Positions 18,440 through 27,096 of a DNA stretch of 64,000 nt are shown piece by piece. The position numbers were made by a program, and so were the translations under genes. The notes beneath the pieces were generated by a model, which worked only from the letters and a program-made list of their open reading frames with translations, made no database searches and was not told the DNA's origin. The stretch spans positions 19,785-83,784 of the forward strand of contig NZ_JANU01000061.1 in assembly GCF_001044395.1 (NCBI RefSeq), read 5' to 3'. Each line of letters starts with the position of its first letter. The stretch's first letter is position 1. This DNA is from Caenimonas sp. SL110 (GTDB taxonomy: Bacteria > Pseudomonadota > Gammaproteobacteria > Burkholderiales > Burkholderiaceae_C).

Positions 18440-18751
18440 ATGAGCACAGGTTTCAAGAGCATCGTTTGCACGGCAGCCGTCGTCATCGCAGGTTCGGCAT
18501 TCGCACAGGGCACGCCCCCGAACGCCGCGATCAAGGACCCGGCTGTGGGCGCCGGCCAGCAAAGTACCCAGTCAACCCCGATGGGCACGACCGGCACGCC
18601 GGGCGGCAACACGACGGGCAATACAACCGGCAGGGCGACGACACCGATGACGGGTTCCAGCACCACCACCACGGGAACGGCATCATCGACGGCCGACACC
18701 ACCATGGCGTCCGCCAGGCCCATGAAGAAGGCTCGCGCCGATCGCAACTGA
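18440..18751 (+). CDS. Small secreted Thr/Ser-rich protein, paralogue A
   Basis: 103 residues. Signal peptide about 1-22 (ending AFAQ), then a region starting GTPPNAAIKDP and a Thr/Gly/Ser-rich stretch, ending in ADRN. It shares GQQS..TPMGxTG and the ADRN end with the protein at 20132, so the two are paralogues. ATG 18440 is preferred to an earlier ATG 57 bases upstream, as it gives a proper signal peptide. A strong intrinsic terminator follows. No known family. Confidence 0.7.
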   Translation: MSTGFKSIVCTAAVVIAGSAFAQGTPPNAAIKDPAVGAGQQSTQSTPMGTTGTPGGNTTGNTTGRATTPMTGSSTTTTGTASSTADTTMASARPMKKARADRN

Positions 18752-18765
18752 TAGCAACCGCTCAA

Positions 18766-18798
18766 CAAAAAAACCGGGCTTGTGCCCGGTTTTTTTTG
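18766..18798 (+). terminator. Intrinsic terminator after the secreted protein
   Basis: CCGGGC / GCCCGG stem with a TTGT loop, preceded by seven A and followed by eight T. The A and T tracts also pair, so it could act in both directions. Confidence 0.85.
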
Positions 18799-19002
18799 TT
18801 GCCATTTCATTGACGGCAAGGAACGTGAAAAGGACGCGGCCGGGCTCGCTGGACAATGTTCCTGCAGCTCGCTTGCAAAGGCGAGTGCCCGACACCTGTC
18901 GTTGTAGCGCGAGGCCCGGCAGCTGGATTTCAGTGTGCACGACACCTTGCACAAGGGGTGAAATCCGGTATCTCGACCCCACGTAGGCCAGCGCCGCGTC
19001 GA

Positions 19003-19884
19003 CTAATCCAGGAACTCCTGAAAACCGCTCGCAGGCTCGAATCGCTTGCCGCGGTAGTGAAGGCGGGTAGGACCGGGAAGGGCACGCTCACGAATGGAAT
19101 GCTCGCTGTCTCCCGGATAGCAGATGACGCGTTCGCCGGGTACCAGGGCCGCCAGCGGCTCTGGATGGATGAGCGGTGGCGGTCGTTGCCGTGCGTCATG
19201 CATCGCAGCTTCCACGCTGCCATACCGCGCCAGGTGGGCCAGGCTCATGATCTGCGGCGGCGCCAGCTCTATCGCGCGATCCCAGTACTGCCTGAGGGCA
19301 TCGTGCGGTGTGAGCCAGGTGCTATCGATCGCTTCATGGTTGTCGTGCCGGGCGATTTGGCCCTCTGGCATGCGTGCAAGAAAAAAGCGTGTGTCGAAAC
19401 GTTTGCGTATCACGCCGCCGACGGCGGGGGTGATCCAGCGGGACCAGGGCCGGATCGCCGACGCCTGCAGCTTCAGCCGCATCAGCGCGATCACTTCCTC
19501 GAAGCCGCGACCTTCACGCAGCAATGCCCACGCCTGCTGCTGGGTTGGCGCATCGGCCCCATGGGCGAACAGCACGCCGGTCTCCTCGAACGCTTCGCGC
19601 AGCGCCGCGAAGTAAAGCGCTGCGGCCTCGTGCATATCCAGCTGCGCTTCGTTCAATGTGTCATGCAGTTCGCCTGCGGGCGTGTCCAGCAGTGCTTGCG
19701 CGTCGGCGTGCGAGTCGTCCCTGTCGACCTTGCCACCTGGAAATACGTGGGCGCCGCCCAATACTTCCGAGAGGCCGTGACGTTTGACCAGGAACACTTC
19801 GAGCCCGCTTGCGCCATCGCGCACCATCACCACGGTGGCTGCTGCTCGCAGGGGCTCCAGAGACTGTTCGAGATTGATTTCCAT
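19003..19884 (-). CDS. NUDIX hydrolase (NUDT7/NUDT19-like, split box)
   Basis: 293 residues from ATG 19884 (a longer frame to 19914 is possible). The Nudix box is present in two parts: HVFPGGKVD near 50 and AALREAFEETGV near 95, with an insertion of about 45 residues between, as in the NUDT19/CoA-type subgroup. Substrate could be an acyl-CoA or a nucleotide; not evident. The gene faces the opposite way to the terminator downstream of the secreted peptide. Confidence 0.85.
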   Translation of the reverse strand: MEINLEQSLEPLRAAATVVMVRDGASGLEVFLVKRHGLSEVLGGAHVFPGGKVDRDDSHADAQALLDTPAGELHDTLNEAQLDMHEAAALYFAALREAFEETGVLFAHGADAPTQQQAWALLREGRGFEEVIALMRLKLQASAIRPWSRWITPAVGGVIRKRFDTRFFLARMPEGQIARHDNHEAIDSTWLTPHDALRQYWDRAIELAPPQIMSLAHLARYGSVEAAMHDARQRPPPLIHPEPLAALVPGERVICYPGDSEHSIRERALPGPTRLHYRGKRFEPASGFQEFLD

Positions 19885-19960
19885 TGGGCAAAGGCTAACA
19901 GCCCCAACGCGCAATCGCCAGCACGCGCGCGACTGACGCCCACTATTGCGTGAAAGCCCA

Positions 19961-19985
19961 GCGTACAGGGCGTAAGCCTGTACGC
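19961..19985. other. Perfect hairpin in the intergenic region
   Basis: GCGTACAGG / CCTGTACGC form a 9-base perfect stem with a 7-base loop (GCGTAAG). It lies 76 bases upstream of the NUDIX gene, which it would precede on the minus strand, and 147 bases ahead of the next plus gene. No T-tract follows, so it is not a clear terminator. Confidence 0.4.
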
Positions 19986-20131
19986 GTCACGGAGCGCAGC
20001 CATCGTCCGACAAGCGATGAGGCAACGACCTGACGCCCGAAAAACGACCAGCCACTATTCTGAATACAGCTGGCACGAGCTGGCCCTCACTAACTGTTAA
20101 CCAACTTGAAACCAAATCGAAGGAGCTAATC

Positions 20132-20479
20132 ATGAGCAAATTTTCCAAACTGGCGGGCCTGATTGCCGGCGTGTCCACCGTCGCTGTTTTCGGTGTTGCA
20201 ATCGCGCAGGGCCAGCCGCCCAACCCCCTGATTCCGCACCATGCCATCGCAGCAGGCCAGCAAAGCAGCCACATCACCCCCATGGGTGAGACCGGTGTGC
20301 TGACCCAGATCGGCGAGGTCCGCACGGCCACGATCCAGCGCGAAGCTGAAGTTGCTTATGTCGCTCCGGCAGCTGAGCCCGTCCAGCAAGTCGCCGTGGT
20401 CGAAACCACGACGATGGGCGCTGCACCCGAGCCGGCACCTGCCGCTCCTGCACCTATGCCCAAGGCCGACCGCAACTAA
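20132..20479 (+). CDS. Small secreted Ala/Pro-rich protein, paralogue B
   Basis: 115 residues. SD AAGGAG lies 7 bases before the ATG. Signal peptide about 1-25 (ending AIAQ), then GQPPNPLIPHHAIAAGQQSS and TPMGETG blocks and a Pro/Ala-rich end closing with KADRN. It is a paralogue of the protein at 18440, having the same GQPPN, GQQS and TPMG blocks and ADRN end. The two genes are separated by the opposed NUDIX gene. Secreted or periplasmic, function unknown. Confidence 0.7.
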   Translation: MSKFSKLAGLIAGVSTVAVFGVAIAQGQPPNPLIPHHAIAAGQQSSHITPMGETGVLTQIGEVRTATIQREAEVAYVAPAAEPVQQVAVVETTTMGAAPEPAPAAPAPMPKADRN

Positions 20480-20516
20480 AAGCGCGCAACGGGTTGCTGC
20501 GAAAGCGGCACCAGTG

Positions 20517-20555
20517 AAAAGCCGGGAGCTTGCCTATTGGCGGCTGCCGGCTTTT
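20517..20555. terminator. Bidirectional terminator hairpin
   Basis: AAAAGCCGG and CCGGCTTTT are the arms of a stem with a 21-base loop, followed by T on the plus strand and preceded by A (so T on the minus strand). It covers the stop of the minus-strand cysteine peptidase gene and could serve both genes. Confidence 0.6.
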
Positions 20556-21565
20556 TGTCGTTGGGCATCCATGCGCTCGACGATCATCTGGCGGGTCGAT
20601 CGCACATCGGATGCAAAGGGGCCCGGGTTCGGTATCGCAACGGCCTTGTCGATCTGCGTGAGGGCCTCGGCATGACGCCCTTCATCGGACAGCGCCTGAG
20701 CGAGGTTGTTCAGCACGATCACCGACTCGGGGTGGCGTTGATGCGCGACCCTCAATGCCGTGACAGCCAGGCCATAGGAGCCTGCTGCGTGATACTGATT
20801 GGCAAGCCCGATGGCGGCCGTGAGGTTGTTCGGCCAGCGAGCCAGCGCAGTGGCATAAGCGGTCGTCGCCGATTCGGGCGTCGAGACCCGCGACATCGCC
20901 AGCACCGCCTGCATCCATGCATCCTCGGTGGCCGTCGCTGGAATCCTGTCGGGCGGCATTGCCACCATGGCCCAGCGATTGCTGGCCATCCACTCGCGCT
21001 CGAAAGCTGTAAAGGGCATCTCCAGCCGCCGCTTGTCCCCGGAACGCAGGTAAAGCGTTCCCGATGGGTAGTCAAAGCCGTTGAGCACTGCGTAGTGCCA
21101 CTGCGTGAACATCGGGTTGACGTCCTGGAGCACGATCACCGGATTGCCGGCAGCAACCTCACTCAGCACATCAGCATATTGCGGGCGCAACTGGTAGGAA
21201 ATGCGACCGTGCCGCCGTGGCGCTGCAAGCATCTCGACCTGCAGGCTTCCCTGGCGCGAAGGCAGGTAAACGTTTTTGGCGAGCTCTTCAGGTGTGAGGG
21301 TCAGGCCGGTGTAATTGAGCACGGTTGCGAGCGCCGCCGGGCCGCATTGAAATTCGTCCTGTGGGAAGAACGGAACCTGTGTGAGTTCGACCGTGCGCGC
21401 AACGCCCTGCGGCCAATCGGTTCGAAGCGCGACCGTCTGGGGCACCATCTGGGCGCAGCCCGACAGCACCACAAATGCAGCGCAGTAGAAAAAGCCCGCG
21501 CAGAGGCGGGCTGTGTGCTGCAAACCGCCTGTGGGGCGGTCGTGCGATTTACTTGCGGAAGGCAA
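20534..21565 (-). CDS. PA2778-family lipoprotein cysteine peptidase
   Basis: 343 residues. The N-terminus carries a lipoprotein signal with lipobox VLSGC. The peptidase-C39-like domain has nucleophile C74 in FQCGPAALATVLNY and histidine in QWHYAVLNG. The C-terminal third has TPR-like helices (for example VIVLNNLAQALSDEGRHAEAL). It overlaps the next minus gene, encoding PA2779-family protein, by 17 bases, so the two form a unit as in Pseudomonas. The role is not known to me; the proximity suggests processing or interaction of the PA2779-type membrane protein. Family call is strong. Confidence 0.85.
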   Translation of the reverse strand: MPSASKSHDRPTGGLQHTARLCAGFFYCAAFVVLSGCAQMVPQTVALRTDWPQGVARTVELTQVPFFPQDEFQCGPAALATVLNYTGLTLTPEELAKNVYLPSRQGSLQVEMLAAPRRHGRISYQLRPQYADVLSEVAAGNPVIVLQDVNPMFTQWHYAVLNGFDYPSGTLYLRSGDKRRLEMPFTAFEREWMASNRWAMVAMPPDRIPATATEDAWMQAVLAMSRVSTPESATTAYATALARWPNNLTAAIGLANQYHAAGSYGLAVTALRVAHQRHPESVIVLNNLAQALSDEGRHAEALTQIDKAVAIPNPGPFASDVRSTRQMIVERMDAQRQKAGSRQ

Positions 21566-21893
21566 AGTACCAGACCAGACCGATGATGACGACTGCGGCG
21601 ATCCATCCGTTCGCAGCGCCGGCAGGGGCCGTGTGAATGTCTTGCGCCAGGGTCTGCACTTCCTGGTCGGTCATGGCGGCGACGCGTTCGCGAGCCATCT
21701 GCGGATCGATGCCCTGCGATTGCAACTGCGAGGCGGTCTCGGCGCGGCTGAGCACGCTCAGGACCGTCGCGCGGTCAGACTGGGCGGCCGCCTTGTCGGC
21801 GCCGATCATGCCGGCGCTTGCACCCGTCTGGAAGGACAGTGCAAGCAGCGAGACGACCAGTGCGCGGCAGGTTGCTTTCTTCATTGAACTCAT
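21549..21893 (-). CDS. PA2779-family small membrane protein
   Basis: 114 residues. It has a signal peptide (about 1-27, ASAGM), a block with LSRAETASQLQSQGIDP and MTDQEVQTLAQDI, then a C-terminal TM segment (WIAAVVIIGLVWYFAF) and a final RK. These are the features of PA2779-like proteins. AAGGAG is 7 bases upstream of the ATG at 21893. Overlaps the peptidase gene by 17 bases, so it is upstream and coupled. Confidence 0.8.
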   Translation of the reverse strand: MSSMKKATCRALVVSLLALSFQTGASAGMIGADKAAAQSDRATVLSVLSRAETASQLQSQGIDPQMARERVAAMTDQEVQTLAQDIHTAPAGAANGWIAAVVIIGLVWYFAFRK

Positions 21894-22034
21894 CTTCAGG
21901 CTCCTTGGAATTAGGTTGAGTCATTGGAACGCCGCAGTGGGACCCACCATGGCGCCGATCCAATATACGCGCCCGCAAGAGGGTTGTGTGAGTTTGTCGC
22001 GCTCCCGCCACGCCTTTGTTGCAGCGGGTTGGGG

Positions 22035-22400
22035 TCAGCCCAGCGGGGTCTCGGGAGCCGGTTCCTTGCGAATCGTTTCGCGGTCGCGGTGCTGGTGCCG
22101 GTCCAGCTTGCCCAGCGCGTGGTCGAGTGCGTGTATCAGGCGCTGGGCCGCACCGCGGATTGCCTCGTCCTGCGTGGACGCGTGGTGGCTCACAGCCAGG
22201 GGGTCGTGTCCGTTGAGGCGGGCCTCCATCATGCAGCGGATGTCGGTGCCGCCCTTTGCGTTTTCACGGCTGATCTGAACCTCGACGCGGGTGATTTCCT
22301 GCTTGAAGCGAGCCAGCGTTCCCTGGAGGTATTCGTCCGCCCAGCGATCCAGCGTTTCCGTGTTTTCGATCCCGTTACTGGTGTTTACCTGAACCTGCAT
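22035..22400 (-). CDS. HPF/RaiA-like ribosome-associated protein
   Basis: 121 residues. MQVQVNTSNGIENTETLDRW and the segment around KQEITRVEVQISRENAKGG match the beta-alpha-beta-beta-beta-alpha fold of hibernation promoting factor / RaiA; EARLNGHDPLAVSHHASTQD contains the conserved HDPL-like and STQD-like blocks. Such proteins bind the ribosome decoding site in stationary phase. The C-terminus is short, like RaiA and not like long HPF. A GTCCTACA motif lies 58 bases upstream of its start, on the coding strand, compatible with a stress promoter. The call is good for the family. Confidence 0.8.
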   Translation of the reverse strand: MQVQVNTSNGIENTETLDRWADEYLQGTLARFKQEITRVEVQISRENAKGGTDIRCMMEARLNGHDPLAVSHHASTQDEAIRGAAQRLIHALDHALGKLDRHQHRDRETIRKEPAPETPLG

Positions 22401-22458
22401 TGCTGATCCTTTTCTGTAGTTGCTGGATGCCAGTGTGCGGGGCGGCCATGAAGTTGCC

Positions 22459-22466
22459 TGTAGGAC
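22459..22466 (-). promoter_or_regulatory. GTCCTACA promoter-like motif (copy 2)
   Basis: Reads GTCCTACA on the minus strand, 58 bases upstream of the HPF-like gene start. Same arrangement as in front of several other small genes. Confidence 0.5.
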
Positions 22467-22551
22467 AGCAGGCCACCTGTTTTGTCAGACGTCTCGGGCC
22501 GACGATGCGACCTTGTATAAACCTTGGTTGTTGTCGACACGAAAGCCATAA

Positions 22552-23223
22552 ATGGATGCACTGGAAATCATCGAGCAAGAAACCGGGCCTGCCCCTTGCG
22601 CCACGGTCATCATCTTGCACGGTCTGGGGGCCGATGGAAACGACTTTGTTCCGATTGCCCGTGAACTCGACCTGTCGGCAGTCGGCCCTGTGCGATTTGT
22701 CTTTCCGCACGCGCCGGTCATACCGGTGACGATCAACAACGGCATGCGCATGCGGGCCTGGTACGACATCCTGGGCACGGATCTCGTCAAACGCGAAGAC
22801 GAGGCCGGTCTCAGGAATTCGGTGGCCCAGGTCGAGGCCCTGCTGGAGGCCGAGAAAGCGCGCGGCATGCCCGCCAACCGCATCGTGCTGGCCGGGTTCT
22901 CGCAAGGGTGTGCGATGGCCCTGCTTGCGGGCCTGCGTCACAAGGAGCGGCTGGCAGGGATTGTGGGGATGTCGGGCTACCTGCCGCTTGCGTCATCGAC
23001 CGCGGCCGAGCGCAGCGATGCGAATGCCATCACGCCGATATTTCTCGCACACGGCCAATACGACAACGTGGTGGTCCCGGAGCGGGGCCGTGCTTCGCGC
23101 GACATGCTCAAGGCCCTGGGCTACCCGGTGGAGTGGCACGAGTACCCGATGGCGCACTCGGTGTGCATGGAAGAAGTGCAGCAGTTGAACGACTGGCTGG
23201 TCAAGCTGCTGGCAAAGGACTGA
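22552..23223 (+). CDS. Alpha/beta hydrolase (carboxylesterase/phospholipase family)
   Basis: 223 residues. VIILHGLGADGNDF is the oxyanion hole block, and GFSQGCAMAL carries nucleophile S117. FVFPHAPVIPVTINNGM and AHGQYDNVVVPERG (with the Asp) and the final WHEYPMAHSV (with the His) complete the triad. This is the carboxylesterase 2 / acyl-protein thioesterase-like family. Cytoplasmic, no signal peptide. The start was set at ATG 22552; there is no clear SD. Confidence 0.9.
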   Translation: MDALEIIEQETGPAPCATVIILHGLGADGNDFVPIARELDLSAVGPVRFVFPHAPVIPVTINNGMRMRAWYDILGTDLVKREDEAGLRNSVAQVEALLEAEKARGMPANRIVLAGFSQGCAMALLAGLRHKERLAGIVGMSGYLPLASSTAAERSDANAITPIFLAHGQYDNVVVPERGRASRDMLKALGYPVEWHEYPMAHSVCMEEVQQLNDWLVKLLAKD

Positions 23224-23237
23224 CGGCTTTCAGGCCG

Positions 23238-23708
23238 CTAGACCTCGCCGCCGAAGGCCTTGATGAGGTTGGCGATGTACTTGTCGACGAGTTTCTCGAA
23301 CTCACCCTCGACCACCGGCGCCACCACCATCTTCATGAGGCCGGGCAGCGGGAGCTCGATTTCGCCTTCGATCTTCAGTTCGATCGCGGTGGACTTCTTG
23401 TTGTCCCTGATCTTCCAGTGACCGCCGACCAGGGCATTGCCGATGCCCTTCACGGGCGTCCAGATGACGGTGCCCTTGGCCTTGTCGCTCTTGTACTTGC
23501 TCGCGTAGATGGTCTGGATGTTGACCTGCGCCGTGCCGACCTTTTCCATCTCCCACTTGTACACGCCGTCGCCCATGTCGGTGAGCTTGTCCACCTTGGG
23601 AAAGTGCGAAACAGAGGTGGGGACGTCCGACAGGACTGCGAACACGTCGGCGGCCTTGGCCTTCACCTCGAATTCGTAGCCCAGGTCGATCTTGACAGTC
23701 ACGGCCAT
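23238..23708 (-). CDS. SRPBCC/START-like fold protein
   Basis: 156 residues with a DLGYEFEVKAKAADVFAVLSD start and a repeated hydrophobic/polar beta pattern, typical of the SRPBCC (Bet v1-like) superfamily of ligand-binding proteins. KVDKLTDMGDGVYKWEMEKV and the C-terminal helix GEFEKLVDKYIANLIKAF are typical. No signal peptide. It faces the esterase gene tail to tail. Ligand unknown. Confidence 0.8.
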   Translation of the reverse strand: MAVTVKIDLGYEFEVKAKAADVFAVLSDVPTSVSHFPKVDKLTDMGDGVYKWEMEKVGTAQVNIQTIYASKYKSDKAKGTVIWTPVKGIGNALVGGHWKIRDNKKSTAIELKIEGEIELPLPGLMKMVVAPVVEGEFEKLVDKYIANLIKAFGGEV

Positions 23709-23772
23709 GGTGAAGCTCCTCGTTGTGGTTATTGGCAGGTGGAAGGGTGGACAGATTCTGCCACCCGTTCGG

Positions 23773-24117
23773 TCACGCCGACTTCTGCCCGTACGCCTGC
23801 TTCAAGGTTGCTGCGAGGTCGATCGCGGTGATCGCCCCGCCGACCAGCGTGTCGATCACGACTACCGCGCCATCGGCCGACAATGCCAGGCCGCGCGAGT
23901 AGTAGCTGCCGATCACTTCCTGCGCATGGGCGGCGTTCTTGCGCGTTTCTGCGGAGAGCTTGGGGCTTGCGTCCTTGAAGGCCGCGTCCCAGCGCTTGCC
24001 CATGACGGTTGCCAGGCGCTTGCCACCCTTGCGATACAGGCCCACGCCCTGATGGGCGGTGTTGCCGACGTTGGCAATGACGGTCTTGGCAGTGGCGGTG
24101 ATTTTTTCGGTGGTCAT
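23773..24117 (-). CDS. Hypothetical alpha-helical protein, phasin-like
   Basis: 114 residues, mostly alanine-rich helix, with a hydrophobic C-terminal half (ALSADGAVVVIDTLVGGAIT, in part) but no clear signal peptide. It resembles phasin-like or polyhydroxybutyrate-granule-associated proteins only in composition. No GTCCTACA motif was found upstream. Function not assigned. Confidence 0.6.
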   Translation of the reverse strand: MTTEKITATAKTVIANVGNTAHQGVGLYRKGGKRLATVMGKRWDAAFKDASPKLSAETRKNAAHAQEVIGSYYSRGLALSADGAVVVIDTLVGGAITAIDLAATLKQAYGQKSA

Positions 24118-24194
24118 GTGAGTCGCTCCAGGAGTTTCGAAAACAAGAAAAGGTACGCTTTCATTTTGCGCACGCCCCCCTAGTAGCCACGACC

Positions 24195-24210
24195 TAATTG
24201 GGGTCCAATT
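24195..24210. repeat. Degenerate TGGGGTC palindrome (partial copy)
   Basis: TAATTGGGGTCCAATT looks like a contracted form of the palindrome at 47870-47892 (rc TAATTGGGGTC AGATT CCAATTA), lacking six to seven bases in the middle. It lies between the small minus gene and gshA. Confidence 0.45.
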
Positions 24211-24318
24211 CGTAGAGCCTGCTGCCTAGCAGAAACGCCATGTCCTGCGCCGCAGCACAAATTTGCTGGCCGTGCTACCTTCCGGGCCGTAACCAAAAGA
24301 CATAAACATATTCCCGCC

Positions 24319-25872
24319 ATGAACACCCTGCAGGCGCGTCTCGCCGTCCTTCCGTCCGATCGGCTCCAAGGCATCCGGCGCGGTATTGAAAAGGAAAGCC
24401 TGCGCGCGGCGTCCGATGGCTCGCTGGCCATGACCCCGCACCCGCAAGCGCTGGGCTCGGCTCTCACGCATCCGCACATCACCACCGATTACAGCGAGGC
24501 CCAGCTCGAGCTGATTACCGGCGTTCATGCAACACCCGAGACCTGTCTCGAAGAGCTGATGCAGGTCCACCAGTTCACCTACCGGTCACTCGGCGACGAG
24601 ATGATGTGGGTGTCGAGCATGCCTTGCATCCTGCCGGCCGACGAGACCATCCCCATCGGACGCTACGGATCGTCCAACGTCGGGCGGGCCAAGAGCGTGT
24701 ACCGCATGGGACTGGCGCACCGCTACGGCCGGCGCATGCAGACGATTTCGGGCATTCACTACAACTGGTCGATGCCGGATGTGACGAGCGAACAGTATTT
24801 CGCGCTTATTCGCAATTTCCGCCGCCACGCGTTCTTGCTGCTCTATCTGTTCGGCGCGTCGCCCGCTGTCTGCTCCAGCTTTGTCGCGGGGCGCAATCAC
24901 GAGCTGCAGGAGCTGTCGGCTGGCACGATGTACATGCCGCACGGCACGTCACTTCGGATGGGCCGCCTGGGCTACCAGAGCGAGGCGCAGGCCAGCCTCG
25001 CAGTGAGCTACAACGGACTTGATGGGTATGCAGCGTCACTCCATGAGGCCCTGACCCGGCCTTACCCGGCGTACGAAGCCGTGGGCATCGTGAACCCGGG
25101 CGGTGACTACAACCAGCTCGCCACCAGCCTGCTGCAAATTGAAAACGAGTTCTACGGAACGATCCGGCCCAAGCGCGTGATTTTTCCGGGTGAGCGTCCG
25201 CTGCACGCCTTGCGCGAGCGCGGCGTCGAGTACGTCGAAGTGCGCCTGCTGGACCTCAATCCGTTCGTGCCGGTTGGCATCACCGGCCAGCAGATCCGGT
25301 TGCTGGACATCTTTCTCTTGCACTGCCTGCTTTCGGACAGTCCACCCGATACGCCCGAAGAAATCGCTGCACTCGGACGCAACCAGCATCGCACGGCGGC
25401 GTTCGGCCGTGAGCCGGGACTCAAGCTCGAGCGTGGTGACGGTGAAATTGAGCTGGCACAGTGGGCTGCGCAGTTGTTGCAGGCGTTCGCACCGGTGGCG
25501 GCCTCGCTGGATGCTGCGCATCGCACGACGGATTACACCGACGCATTGCGCGCTGCGAATGCGCTGGTGAACGACCCCGACCTGCTTCCTTCGGCGCGCG
25601 TGCTCGCGGTGATGAAGGACGAGTTCGACAACTCGTTCACCGGCTTTGCCCGTGCGCAGTCCCTGTCGACCAAGGCCAAGCTGCTGGCCCTGCCATTCAG
25701 CGGTACCCAGCAAGCCCGTTTTGCGGCGATGAGCGCGCAGTCGATCCAGGACCAGAAGGCGATCGAAGCAGGCGACTCCATGCCGTTCGAGATTTACCGG
25801 CAGCAATATGTATCACCCGACCGGCTGGGTCTGGGCAAGACGGCCATCGCTCCTGCGCTTGCGGCAGTTTGA
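24319..25872 (+). CDS. gshA: Glutamate-cysteine ligase
   Basis: 517 residues. GshA joins L-Glu and L-Cys with ATP, the first step of glutathione synthesis. The N-terminal RLQGIRRGIEKESLRA, TDYSEAQLELITGVH and IGRYGSSNVGRAKSVYRMGL, GIHYNWSMPD and the C-terminal SFTGFARAQSL blocks are those of the gamma-proteobacterial (type I) enzyme. It begins at an ATG at 24319. Length is normal. Confidence 0.95.
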   Translation: MNTLQARLAVLPSDRLQGIRRGIEKESLRAASDGSLAMTPHPQALGSALTHPHITTDYSEAQLELITGVHATPETCLEELMQVHQFTYRSLGDEMMWVSSMPCILPADETIPIGRYGSSNVGRAKSVYRMGLAHRYGRRMQTISGIHYNWSMPDVTSEQYFALIRNFRRHAFLLLYLFGASPAVCSSFVAGRNHELQELSAGTMYMPHGTSLRMGRLGYQSEAQASLAVSYNGLDGYAASLHEALTRPYPAYEAVGIVNPGGDYNQLATSLLQIENEFYGTIRPKRVIFPGERPLHALRERGVEYVEVRLLDLNPFVPVGITGQQIRLLDIFLLHCLLSDSPPDTPEEIAALGRNQHRTAAFGREPGLKLERGDGEIELAQWAAQLLQAFAPVAASLDAAHRTTDYTDALRAANALVNDPDLLPSARVLAVMKDEFDNSFTGFARAQSLSTKAKLLALPFSGTQQARFAAMSAQSIQDQKAIEAGDSMPFEIYRQQYVSPDRLGLGKTAIAPALAAV

Positions 25873-26091
25873 GGCGCTGCGAGCCCCGCGCTGCGCGAGT
25901 ACAATAGACGCTACGATTGCGCAGGCGATCGAACTCGCGAAAGACGTTTCGCGCTCGCGTCTCCCAGGCATCCCAAAGCCCTATTCCGGTCTGCCAAGCC
26001 GGTTTTCTCCCAGACGCCGTCCCGGCCCGCCACGAAACGGGGGCCACGCAAGGGGATCAGCTGCGCTCACAACCGAATCAGGAGATACCAG

Positions 26092-26337
26092 ATGGCCAAG
26101 GAAGAATTGATCGAGATGAAGGGGCACGTGAACGAAGTGCTGCCCGACTCCCGTTTTCGCGTGACGCTTGAAAACGGTCACCAGGTGATTGCATACACCG
26201 GCGGCAAGATGCGAAAGCACCATATCCGCATCATTGCAGGCGATAACGTCTCACTGGAAATGTCGCCCTACGACCTGACCAAGGGTCGTATCACGTTCCG
26301 TCACATCGCCGGCCGCAGCGGCCCGCCGCAGCGTTAA
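26092..26337 (+). CDS. infA: Translation initiation factor IF-1
   Basis: 81 residues, an OB-fold. [20 protein letters not shown] and [20 protein letters not shown] and [17 protein letters not shown] are near-universal IF-1 blocks. Beta-proteobacteria often carry more than one infA copy; this one stands alone, away from ribosomal-protein genes, so it may be the second, with the other elsewhere. An AGGAG SD lies 6-10 bases upstream. A TACAAT hexamer is found near 25900 in the 219-base leader, a possible -10. Confidence 0.93.
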   Translation: MAKEELIEMKGHVNEVLPDSRFRVTLENGHQVIAYTGGKMRKHHIRIIAGDNVSLEMSPYDLTKGRITFRHIAGRSGPPQR

Positions 26338-26378
26338 AAACAAAGGTCGCGCCAAGCTGAGCCGTAGATCGCGGTCCA

Positions 26379-26386
26379 GTCCTACA
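26379..26386 (+). promoter_or_regulatory. GTCCTACA promoter-like motif (copy 3)
   Basis: 65 bases ahead of the ATG of the following RcnB/CigR-like gene, in the correct orientation. Confidence 0.5.
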
Positions 26387-26451
26387 TTGGCGCGTCGGCG
26401 GGGGCGCGAGGGTAAGCGTTGAGTACACACAACGCAACCCCGGAGCTTCAA

Positions 26452-27021
26452 ATGTCCCCTCGCGCATCCCTCATCTCACGTCGATCCATCGCGATCGCAC
26501 TCACTTCCCTGGTGCTTTCTGTCCCTGCTTTCGCCAAGGACCAGGGCGAAGGTCACGGCAACGGCAAGGGCAGGGGCAACGACCAGTCGCAAAAGCACGA
26601 AGCCAAAGCCGACAAGCGCGAAGCCAAGGCCGACAAGCACGCTCGCAAGGACTACGAGAAGGCCCAGAAGCAGGCCGTCAAGCGTCAGCGTGAAGAAATC
26701 AAGCAGGGTGCTTACTTCAACGACGTCCAGCGCGATAACGCTCGCCGTTACTACACGCAGCAGTACGGTGACGGTCGCCGTTGCCCTCCGGGCCTGGCCA
26801 AGAAGAACAATGGCTGCATGCCTCCCGGCCAGGTGCGTAACTGGCAAGTGGGTCAGCCGATTCCGCGTGGCGTCACGATCTATTCGGTGCCGCAACCGGT
26901 TGTCATGCAGCTTGCACCCGCCCCATACGGCTACCGCTATGCACGCATCGGCAACGACATCGTGCTGGTGCAGACGCAAAACAACCTGATCGTGGACATC
27001 ATCCAGGGTCTGCTGCGCTAA
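26452..27021 (+). CDS. RcnB/CigR-like secreted protein
   Basis: 189 residues from ATG 26452, GGAG SD just upstream. Signal peptide about 1-30 (ending AFAK), then a highly charged, low-complexity part rich in His, Lys, Asp and Glu (about 31-100, [17 protein letters not shown]), then a C-terminal domain with [17 protein letters not shown] and a hydrophobic end ([11 protein letters not shown]). This matches the RcnB/CigR-type periplasmic family, members of which are linked with nickel/cobalt homeostasis or virulence restraint. The protein at 27167 is a paralogue with the same C-terminal domain. An earlier ATG at 26419 is possible but weaker. Confidence 0.8.
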   Translation: MSPRASLISRRSIAIALTSLVLSVPAFAKDQGEGHGNGKGRGNDQSQKHEAKADKREAKADKHARKDYEKAQKQAVKRQREEIKQGAYFNDVQRDNARRYYTQQYGDGRRCPPGLAKKNNGCMPPGQVRNWQVGQPIPRGVTIYSVPQPVVMQLAPAPYGYRYARIGNDIVLVQTQNNLIVDIIQGLLR

Positions 27022-27096
27022 TCGCAGCGCGGGGGCGTGACAAAAATCTCGCTCCCGCCGGACCTGCAGAAACAGCGGGCGGACATGAGGGGCCAA

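Noticed and set aside
23773..24117. Phasin assignment
   Set aside because: Only helical, Ala-rich composition supports it; no conserved phasin motif was identified.
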